Source: a candidate division WOR-1 bacterium RIFOXYB2_FULL_42_35
GTDB lineage: Bacteria; Margulisbacteria; WOR-1; O2-12-FULL-45-9
Assembly: GCA_001771545.1 (NCBI GenBank)
Contig: MEUC01000022.1
Location: 1 to 49,839 of the forward strand
Direction of reading: 5' to 3'
DNA: 49,839 bases
The first letter of the stretch is position 1. Every line of letters begins with the position of its first letter. The position numbers and the translations under genes are program-made. Below are positions 35,901-45,400 of this stretch, in pieces. Below the pieces are notes generated by a model. It had not been told where the DNA came from. It did no database searches and saw nothing but the letters and a program-made list of their open reading frames with translations.

Positions 35901-36202
35901 CGGTCAAAGAAATACAACCAAAACTTGATGAACTTGGTCGTGAAATTAAAAAACTGGAACAGCAAAGGACAGCAGCCGGGGGTTCTCCTCCTCCTTCGGT
36001 TAACCTAACGCCAATACAAGCTCGCATACAATTGAGAAATTTAATGGCTCTTGCTCGAACGAGAAAGAAAGATGGACTGCCAGATATTAGAGCGAAAACT
36101 AAGACTGCTGAGGCTGCGGTTGAAGCTTCTACTTATAATCCCTCATATGCAAAAGCAGCTCTTGATGCTTTGGCAGTTGCCCTTGTTGAAAAAAAGACTT
36201 AG
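32978..36202 (+). CDS. Giant unknown protein of 1074 residues with an EF-hand-like loop
   Basis: No recognised family overall. At about residues 279-291 there is an EF-hand-like loop (EDDGDGVAEVHE: acidic positions 3 and 5, Gly 6, Glu 12) with a helical flank. A second, weaker DG-containing loop follows about 30 residues later. The centre (about 515-720) looks like helical repeats of TPR type (DVLRIVHEAHYRAGNYRLAL). The C-terminal 150 residues are charged coiled coil with a Pro/Gly linker. There is no signal peptide. It starts at ATG 32978 after CGGAGGA, behind the P5 leader and terminator. Calcium binding would suit a secreted or calcium-switched protein, but one loop is thin evidence. Confidence 0.72.
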   Translation: MTYIGDTGNVKFALPMDASNKVLADTLGYLDSVFELNQEATIDYEVLEAAGKANYKFVAEKDPNSPATGPQKYLVKAYVYRNGNWETPQKNIRQILLSGQDLSVSGKPQGPSYLFAVLRQLSSLDLKDKGPIRINLTSLVRDVKSQTESDRKGIRQLRKVDSAVITAEVNIARVGQHSQTIQSYDLDTYINFYNDSRYVDNKPQIITALEATLAQAKRTKLGGSSLNTSIDKAEKLIAAHKKAIQDKKEVATELDPVSTSFLINYTREEIDFLLKAGWEDDGDGVAEVHEFENQVFAKSLDRGTGAHKADGIISGSLSGDNNIAEAKASMTAWGNIVHKGRQGQARFDAALADYRRMTSVAQHTFSNGQFTELATVHDSITTLAEKADFKTKADVEAFAEQHFHSPAVKAAAVKAWESNDGKLTGWQYANAALLDSKVIDGWRLGSEKLEALLRSHSKVDNLLPEMLAAEEASRTKPAISTYDSSSKYGLQKDIRELKQALVHIDTNPKEFFDTYTALLNSRSYNLADSPDVLRIVHEAHYRAGNYRLALLVAVKLDNPNTTDKAQAKDGNVAAVFKAMKDAGVYWQTAELIRDKTIDIPNRDVYAKQLIDDCLSDGRPHMIELAKEMLAYLPDDDFVAEANGTDSQKKAWGRVRIDDYKALVRRRTAIPDAVRTALRGAFTFNTTTLQDGRTVGGWVLKNVANQNQEAALTAAVDTLRKIANNQGGNYSRETRIYANFALARCLYERGDIRAKETGNYDDQKEAAVRLRETFLALKYARTANPPIDIPPDIARHMQKKALHMFAAMVTPLVSNYLSNTQGGSFTSGTFPKNYSFYKDVALALLKQLPIVPMHSQGQGSPTVPNMDPETGHPLPQIIKDNFTVTTFRHFYSVMKVQPSKIFPLNADSRERLEGLGLMERKTEDHGSPRTPKQRVEDRKNNYEKRLKSFPPVYNDKTSGPGKQLEGIIEMIRAGKSVKEIQPKLDELGREIKKLEQQRTAAGGSPPPSVNLTPIQARIQLRNLMALARTRKKDGLPDIRAKTKTAEAAVEASTYNPSYAKAALDALAVALVEKKT

Positions 36203-36244
36203 TAATTTTTATTGTAAAAACAGCTTATAAATCTCCATTTTCAT

Positions 36245-36271
36245 GCAAGATTTCTGCCAGTTAATCCGATA
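36245..36271 (+). promoter_or_regulatory. Sigma-28-like promoter P6
   Basis: GCAAGATT (36245-36252), 11-bp spacer, ATCCGATA (36264-36271). CCGATA is the closest of the set to the FliA -10 (GCCGATAA). Confidence 0.78.
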
Positions 36272-36291
36272 TATATAGTAGAAGCACACCC

Positions 36292-36373
36292 ATGGTTCAT
36301 GCCTGTTTGGATTTTGGGAATAGTCAGCTTTATAACAGGCTTGTTTCGAAATTCCTCGAAACAAGTTTTTTTG
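36292..36373 (+). promoter_or_regulatory. Leader RNA with intrinsic terminator (second copy of the P5-type leader)
   Basis: Stem 1 is GCCTGTT (36301-36307)/AACAGGC (36334-36340). Next comes a perfect 10-bp terminator stem CTTGTTTCGA (36340-36349)/TCGAAACAAG (36356-36365) and a T7 run (36366-36372). The GAAAGGAGG site of the giant gene follows. Stem 1 and the conserved 5' bases match the P5 leader, whereas the terminator stem differs in sequence but keeps its position. Confidence 0.62.
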
Positions 36374-36405
36374 TTTCTAGTCATAAGAAAGGAGGATCAG
36401 AGTGA
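36292..36405 (+). CDS. Putative 37-residue leader peptide upstream of the 3100-residue gene
   Basis: The ORF runs from ATG 36292 to TGA 36403-36405, overlapping the GTG start of the giant gene (GTGA). It begins MVHACLD, matching MIHACLN of the P5 leader; the rest differs. The ribosome binding site is weak. It contains the terminator hairpin. Coupled or attenuated translation is possible. Confidence 0.38.
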   Translation: MVHACLDFGNSQLYNRLVSKFLETSFFVSSHKKGGSE

Positions 36406-39400
36406 ATCCCCCAAATGGTATTACCGGCACTGGCAGCTCAAAAATAACCCCAGCCCAATATTGTGGGTCAAAGTTGGGCTTCGAACAACTTGAAGATCCT
36501 CAATTTTATACTACAGATGATAACCTGCCGATTAACTTTAACCCTACCAACCATGCGCCAGTATGCAAGCAGGATCAAAATTCTTGTTATGCAGATTCCA
36601 AGGATCTGGAAGTGCTTAAGAATTGGAAGGGTGGCATAGTGGGAACCCTTGATATCATGACACGTCTTTATGATGGCAATATCCCCCTTAAGCTTAATCC
36701 GGCTGATGTTGTGGCAGTGGTTAATAAATATGCTGGTATGAGTAGTGGTTCCACAGAGATTTCTAAGGCCACTGCTCAGAAAGTGCTTTGTCAACCCGAA
36801 CTGCGCTTGCTAATCAGATTAGAGCTGGATCGCAAATCAGGTATTGGCCGCAACCCTTTGCCAGAAGGAACCCTGCCCCCTGATAATGTTAAGGAGATAA
36901 AAGTTACTTTTGCCATGAGAACAGCTATGCAGCAGGCTGTGACCAAGTTTTATGGGCAAAGTGCTTATACTGATCGGCTGGTAGAAGCCCTGCTTAACGG
37001 TTTAAAAGATGGCAGCCTTGGTTTTCATCTTCATGATTATAAAGATGAGCAAACCGGACAAAAGACAGAAGGCTTTACTTTATTGCTAACTTCAGGGGGC
37101 AATACTTCCCAAGTTGCGCGCTATACCAAAACGACCTTTGCTAGTTTTGTGGAACAAAATGTAGAGACTAACGTTACCTCCCGGGATGATCTTTCTAAAA
37201 TGCTGATTACCTATTATCAGATTTCGTTGGTAGCTGGCGGTACCGGCTATAGCCCGGGAAAAGTAACTTATGGTAGTTTCGATACCGATACTGCGGAAGC
37301 CTTTTTAGGCTTATTGGGTTCCGACTTAAATATTGCTACTTTTAATATGGATTCGGTTAACATCCTCTTAGCAGCTAAGCACAAAGCTTTACTAACACAG
37401 CAAGCTATTGTTACTGGTTTGTTTAAAAGGGCTTCAGGCGGGCCGTTGATGGAAACGTTACGTTTCCAAGAAACCAATCGCTATCTTGGTCAAATTATAG
37501 AGCTTAAAGATCAAGCCCAAAACTATCTTGATGGCATTCCTAAAACAGATGCGCCAGAACTTGAATCACAAAGCGCTAAAGATTTAAGGGCTTTAGCCAG
37601 GGATGTGATTGCTGATTGTGAGGAACAAGAAGTCAGCGCATATAGCCGCTTCCTTGGTTTAGGCAAAGGGCAAGATGACCTGCTTGAAACGGAAATGGTT
37701 GTTTTGACTCAGAAGATTGAGCGCTACAAAAACCCTGATGATGCCAAGAAGTTAGCAAAATATAAAACTGCGGTAAGGGATGCCTATACCGCTCTTTTTC
37801 AAACCTTAGCTCGTTATTACAAGGCCACCAACAGTCTTGAGGTCAGAGCTAAAATTTACAACCATTTGGTTGATCTGCACGCTTTAAGGGCTCAATATCC
37901 AGAAATTGATTTTCCTTATTTTGGCAGTGTTGATAATGCCGGTTTTGCCCAGAGCTTTCCGGGGGTTAGAGGGAAAAAGATTTGGGATACCCTTTTAAAA
38001 CAAGGTCTTATCGTTCTTGATAAATCTGGTATTTATCGGGCCGGCAATAAATTCACCGGAGACAGAGCCCAGTTTGAAAATACTTTCCAAATCCCACTCT
38101 TGACACTAACCACCCAAGAGAAACAACATATTTATGACTTTTTAAAGCAGGCAATCGTTTCTGCTGATATAAAATACGTGCAACAAAAAGTGCAAAGTGC
38201 CGGGGAACGGCAAGCAGAGTTTTCCGATTTAGGTGTTGAGCCTGTTTTGGATGAGAGCAAGGTTGGGGCAACGGTTGATACAGCTTTGGCGGTCAGTGAA
38301 TTTTTGGATAAAGACCCTGATATTCAAAAAGTTCCTGAATTGCGCATGATTGTAATCAGTTACCTTGATCGCACAATGAAGAGAAGAACTGAAATTGATC
38401 CGGCCTTGGTTATAAGAAAGTTCTTAGCTGTTTTTGATGGTGATCATCATGCCAGCGCTGCCTATGCCAAGGCTCTTTATGAACATAATCTTATTGAGAG
38501 TCGTGGCGGCATGGTCAATCAAGTAATGTATGATATGACCGGGAAATCAATAAATACTGGAATCTATGAGCAAAAAATTAGCAGGGAGTGTCCTAGTAAT
38601 GATTTGACATCTCCAAAAATGAAACAGTTGGGTTCGTCAGTAAATAACCTGGCTGTAAGTTTGTATTCTGCGGTTCAAACCCACAACTTAGTTCATCCCG
38701 ATAGACAAATTGACTTTGTGGTCCTGGCTAAAAAGATGCAGCAACTTTTAGATAAGTATGAAAATCCTGCTGCCAGGGCAATTTTCAGAAAATCGTTAGG
38801 TTTGTTAAATAAGTATGATGGGACTCATGCCCAGGCCGAGTTTCAAATTGGGGAATGGGCTCAGGAGCAATTAGCTAAACATTTTACTATCAGTCACCCA
38901 CGTTTAAGTGTTAAGGGGGTCAGGCATATCGGGCCTTCAGTAGTTTATCGTTTAGCTTATCGAGCTGGGGCTAAGAGTATTCGTACTGCTGCAGTTCCCT
39001 ATAGTAGTATTGTCGCACAATTTGAACCAGCGGATCTAACTAGACTGGCAGCCCCTAAAGATCCCCAAAACGCCTATTACTTAATAATGAGTAGTGTGAC
39101 CGGTGATGGTTACTATTTTCAACGGGTTAACCCTTTTGATCAAACTGCAGCTTTCCCAATTGAAAAATTTGCTCATTTAAATGGTGATCACCGGGCTCAC
39201 GGCATTGCTAATTTGATGAAAATGGCTCCTCTAGCTGCTTTTAGCTTTATGGTGGAAGGCCATGTTGATACAGATGCCCCAATTTCAACTTTGTTGGCTG
39301 ATAAAAAATTATCAAACCTTTTTGGAGGCACTGGTCTAAAAGGGCTAGTTGAATTTTTTAGCCAGGGTAAATATTATACTATTGAAAATGGCGCTTTTTC

Positions 39401-42400
39401 AGCTTTTGATCAATGGCAACGAGATGCCTTTAAGAAGTTTGTTGAGTTGCAACAAGGCTTAGGTCAGTATGTTGTTGAAAACCAAAATGATCGCGAGTTG
39501 CTTCTGCGTATTTTACGTCCTGACGCCCGCTTTACCGAACAAGAGCGCTTACGTCTAGTAGGTTGGGGGGGAGAAGGGGGTTTGCTAAGTCAATTAGAAT
39601 CACTTTATTATGCTTTCATGGCTAAAGCTGAAGCTAGAAGTAAGGGGCAATTCCCAGGAACTGAGAATGAACTTGATTCGGACGAGAAAAAATATCTGGC
39701 TGGAGCCCTGGAAGAAATTGGGGCTGCCATGGGGCTACGCTTGCTAGGTTGTGCCGAGAATAAAAGGATTTTCCAGCTCAGACGCAAAGGGGGCATGCGT
39801 GGTGATCAGCAACAAACTTTGTTGCAGTTAGCCGATTATTTTGATCGTTATCAAATCTATCTCCCGGACTTTCGTTTAAGCGGTCTTAAAGCAGAGGGCT
39901 TGAAAAATAGATTTTTAGAACAAATACCTACCAATCGTATGGCCAGGGTAGCAATCTCTCAGTTTGGAGCCAATCAGCAAGCAATTTGGACCAGCTTAAT
40001 CAGGGCCGGCTATGTTGATGAGCAGGGTTTGTTTTTGGCCGCTTTTGATGGTAAGTGGGAAAATTTTAAACTGGATCTTAAACTGACCGACCAAGAGCGC
40101 GCTGGTGTATTTACTGTTTTAAAGAAGGGTTTTAATGATCGGGCTGCCTTCGAACTGGAATGGAAGGAATTTGCTAAAACTTATGATCAGAGTCTCTCCC
40201 TTTTAAGGCGCATGCATCTGCAGCTTCAGGTTTTAGCCGATACCTTTAAGCCGGAAGAACATGACAAGTTTTATGGGATTCCCGGATTAAGTTTATATAT
40301 GTCAACACTTGGGCACATGTGGAAGGCCGGTTGGGAAGCCCTTGATCCCCCTTCAGCTATCAGCAATGTGGTAACCGGTTTAGAAGATTCACAAAACTAT
40401 GAGTTTGCCTTAGCCCTTGATGAAACTTTACGCCCAGAATTGCATGGTTACAATAAAGGGATCGATCAAGAAACTACCACAATTGAGCAACACCTAGCCT
40501 TTGCAGGTAAGCCTGAGCAAAAAGATGCCCTGTCATATCGGAATGATATGGCAAAAATAGAAGAGGATCTCGACAATTTAGCCGCTACCGGCAAGAAAAA
40601 ATCCCATCAGCAAGTTTTAGCGGAACTATTACAACATAATAAAACTGTCGATGCCCTTGCCAACGCAATTTTAGGACCCGAATCCAAATTACAACTCAAG
40701 GCTTTCCATAGCCAGTATTTACAATTAAGGTTGCATTTTTTACGCTTGAAAATTTACCAAATGATCGTTAACTATAATGAATTTATTGCCAACGTAGACT
40801 GGCGTCATCCCGATCCTGACTTTGCCTTCAAAGATACTCGGTCCACCTATTTTGTTTCTGTAGCCGGGCAAATTGAAAGTCTTCTTCAATCTCTAGATCA
40901 GGGGATGGAAAGTGCTGATCAACTTGCCCTGGGTTTGGGCAGTTTGCAAGCCAGCGTTGCTAATTTACAGGCTTATCTTGGGCCGCAACCGAAATTCGAT
41001 TTTAGTTTCAATGGACAAAAACTCTTGGCTAATCAAATGAGGACTGAGCTGGCAGCTACCCTCAAATTGCTGGGCAGCTTAAAATCCTCTCCGTTGTTTC
41101 AGGCTTTTGAAACCAGGTCAAAATTGGTTGGCCAGCGCGGCCGCTTAATGGCCTATATTGCCAACTTTAGGCTTAATGCCGAAAGCTGGTCCGCCCTAAA
41201 GAAGAAATTTCAAATGCATTTTGGTAATGACTGGAAGGCGGGTTTGGCTAGAGGAATTAGTAAGGTTTTTACTCAAGATGAGAATAAGTTTCAGTGGAAA
41301 ACCGGCGAAACCTTTCAGGGGGATATGTTTGAGTTTCTGGATGGTTTCTTTGCCAAAGAGGGTGGTTCAATTAATTTAAGGAATTTGATTGTTACGGTGG
41401 GGGATACCGATGATGTCTTCTTGGCCAAACAGATGCTTAGTAAATTGCTCACTACCATGTTTAGGAGCCAAGAGGTTAACTGGTTTTCAATTATTCCTAC
41501 AGTTGTTGGAGCATCTCAAAGCAGCATGGCTCAGTTTACCCCGGATGTGGTTAGAGAAGGCTTAAACTTTCTGGGCTTAACAGGTTTTGGTGATGGTCGT
41601 GTTGGGGCTGATGATCTTGATCGTTTGGTCCAATATACCCAAAACCCCCATTATTGGGTGGGCTACAATGCTGTAACTGCCTGGTCAATGTCTGCCAATC
41701 AAAAGCCGGTTATGGATCAAACCGGGCAGATTATTATGACCAACGCCTATACCCAGGAGGGTCAAGTTTATTTAGCCAAGAAACTTGGTAACTCTAAAAA
41801 GGATAAGTTTGCTTTAAATAAAGTTGATGGTCATGATGTTCGCTTCTTCTACAATAAAGCCCTCCAAGATACTATTGTGCCGGCTGTTTTAGCTAATGAT
41901 TTTGTTCGTGACAAAATCATGACCCTAACTGGTCAAAACAATGGTTGGACAGGTGGGTTCTTTAATGCGGTTAAGAGTGGTAAATACAAAACTGATCTTC
42001 TTAAGTCTTCTAGACATGACATGTTTCAAGAGCCCTGGTTATCGATAATGAAAGAAAAATGGCGTACCTCTCAAGTAATTGGCTTCCTTAAGTCTGTTGA
42101 AGGGTTAAGTCCTGCGGTCAGAAAACAAGCCACTGCTTTTATTAGTGATGAGGCTAATCGACCAGCCCTAGAAGCAGGAGTTGTTGCTGCCTGGGAAAAA
42201 GTCGCCAAGATTATCCCTAAAGATTACCATGAAGCCTTGGTTCACGCCTGGAAAAATCCTAATAAGGCTACTAGTGCTAGGATTACCAAAAAATATTTCC
42301 ATAAACGTCTTGAAAGTTTTTATGATGTTAAAGACTTTAAATTATTTAGTGCTAATAAATACAGTCCAAGCAGCCAGGGTGATGAATTCTTTTTTGCCGG

Positions 42401-45400
42401 TGTTGTGCAAGATGCCGGTCAGATTATTGGGGCAATTAATACCTCCAAACAAAGACATGACCTTGAGCGCGATGAGTTAATGGGCTTTAGGGCTCAAGAT
42501 AAATGGGCTGATCTAACTTATCGCTTTAAAGATGACCAGCAACATACTTTTGTAGTTGTAACCCCTAATTTGGCCGATGTTAATAAGCCGGCAGCTGGTA
42601 CTACCCCTGCTTGGTATGCCAGGGCTTGGAATGCTGCACTGGGTTCCCATGAAACAGTCAGTAATCTAAAGTATGCTTTTGTGGGGGGCACAGATAATTC
42701 TTCCGCCCTTAATCCTTTTGATCGTGACAATAACGCTTCTGATGCCTGGGCCAAGATTCAAAGAACTTTAATCAGGCTTAATGAAGACCTGCAAAGTGGG
42801 ACCCTTGATCCGGTTTCGCTCAGTTTTTTTGAGCGAACACTGCCCAGTCTTGTTAGACACCTGATTAATTTAAGGATTTTAATGCCCAAGGGTATCGCCT
42901 TAGGTTATGTTGATCTGTGGGGGAGTGTGCCAAAGATATTGGCTACTTTAGAACATATGCTCACTTTAAAAGATCCTCTCTTAAGGGAGAACATGAAAAA
43001 GGTTTTAGTTGAGCATGTGCAAACCCTCTTTAAGGCCTTAGGCCATATTGGTGGTGCTTTCTTGGTTTATGAAGGTTTGCCTTTGATTTTCTTAAAACAG
43101 GCTCTTGATGCTTTGGAAAATGGCGACTATGAAACTTTTGCTGCTAGCCTAATGGCTACACTGAGCTTTGCCAGAAGTCAAACAGCAGTGTTTAGTGAAC
43201 TTGTCCAGAATGGTACGATTGTTCTGGCTCGTAGTAGGGTCGGGAGAACAGCTGTTAGCAGACTGAGAAGTGGTGCAAATGCTTTGATAAATGGTCCTAG
43301 TGGTGGCAGGCTGATTCGTGTCCGTGGGTTTATGTATCGTGTCCTTAAACCACTCCAATTCCAAGCAGCTATGGAGCACCTCGCTGATAAAACAGAAGAC
43401 CTAGCTGAAAGAAACATTAGTTATAGATCCGCGGCAACAGCCTGGCAGCATCTTAGACATAACTGGAGTCATGGCACTGGTTTTCGAGTGGCAAAGAATG
43501 TGATTTTAGCGGCAGCACCAACACGTAGCAACACTTTTTATCGAGCCGGTAAGGCTGTCAAGGGTTTCTTTTTTGGGAGGATAGATCAATTAGCGCCAGG
43601 GGTTAGAATCCAAAGTACAGGTGATGGTAATGGTGAGCAATTACACGGTGAAACGACCGGAGAAAGAGTTACACGCAGGGGACAACGGCTTAGAAGAGCC
43701 ATTGATCGGCTGAGACGACGGTTGGCTGGTCGCATTACTAATCTAGGTGAATTTGGTAATGGTGAGCAATTACGCGGTGAAACGACCGGAGAAAGAGTTA
43801 CACGCAGGGGACAACAGCTTAGAAGAGCCATTGATTATCCGGGTCTAGGGGTTAATTGGCTGAGACGACAGTTGGCTGATCGCATTATTAATCTAGCCGC
43901 CAGGTTACCACAATCATGGTCAATTGGCGCTAATTCTCGCACAGCTCAAGGCAATAGGGTGACCAGACGTGCTAATCGTCAAGCTGCTGACGCAATCTTA
44001 GGCGCTTTAGCTCGAGGCAGGGGTTATTTTGACAGTATTACCATTCATTTAGCTAGTGGACCTGTGATAATTAATGGTTATCAGGCCGCTAGAATTGTTA
44101 ATCAACAACCTGTGGGGGGGCTTACCGATGTAGAGCAAACTTTGGTTCGGGAACGTTTAATAGGTTCACAGAAAAATCCAAGCCAAGGCCCATATGCTAG
44201 ACGTCAGGCCCGCTTAAATCATCATTTACAAAATATTACTCGTAATCTTGATCGTTTACCCGGTGCAACTGTGTTAGTTGAGGATATGGTTGCTGCTGGT
44301 GTTGAACGTGCCAGAGCCGAGATAGTAGTTAGCAATATTAATAGGATTGGTAATCCTATGCACCAATCTGGCTTTAATCTGGCAGCTAGTATTCATAATA
44401 TGTCACGTTCTCAATGGCAGACCCATGTTGCCAATCATGGCCTTAGTGGGCAAGAAGCTGGACAGATCAGGCGCTGGGCCAGTGATTGTTACCATCGCAG
44501 ACTTCGTGGAGGGACCTTTATTGGTCTCTTCGTTGGTCTTTATGGCAGTATGAAATTAACCGAATGGTGTAATGAATTAAAGCTTCCTCAAATAGCCACA
44601 GAAGCAATTACCATTTATGGTGGTCAGGTTTTAACAGTTGCAGCCCAAAATATGGGTAGGCTTGCCAGAGGCGTTCAAACTGCAGACTTACTCACCGCTT
44701 TAACAAGTGCTGGACTTAGAGGCGTGGGCAGAACTTTGTTTGTTCGTCCTGGACTGACAGCTTTGGCTGGTTTTGGTGCTGAGGGGGTTGTTGGGGGAGG
44801 TTTTGCCCTCTTTGGTTCAATGTTTGGTTATCATGGTTTAGAAAATACTAAACTAGCTAAGGGGGTTGGTTTGGGTGCCGGACTCGGGATTTCTTTTGTA
44901 CCAGTTACTGCAACGTCCCTTTCCGGTGGATTGCTAGCGTTTGCTGCGCCTCCTGCTCTGCTTGGTGCAATTACTGAAATAGGGATGAGAATAAGATATG
45001 GCCAGTCTTGGGAGTATGTCGAACATAGTTTGGTAGAAGGGTCTGCTATGTTTAGGCAGGAGTACCCGTTTTGGTCTTTACCAGGCAGAATTATGGGTAG
45101 TATTCCTTTGGCTAATCTCCCTTTTCAAGTTTGGGAGAGTAGTCAACTTTATGTTGAGCCTGTTGCTAAAAATCAGCGTGAGCGTTTGGATCAAGCTACA
45201 GAACATTTTAGATTGGCTTTAGGCCAAACAGCCACAAAGGCTTTAAAGGAAATCGTTATTAAGCGCGATCTTGATATATATAATCCAGAGGTTGTAGACG
45301 AATTAAAAACAGCTGTTACCAAGCGTATGTTAATCATGTTAAGGGATCCGCAATATAAGCCAATGTTAGACCAAATTAATATCTATATGAAATCAGGTGG

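Noticed and set aside
36299-36493. 64-codon plus-strand ORF over the start of the 3100-residue gene
   Set aside because: It overlaps the leader terminator and the giant gene in another frame and has no ribosome binding site.
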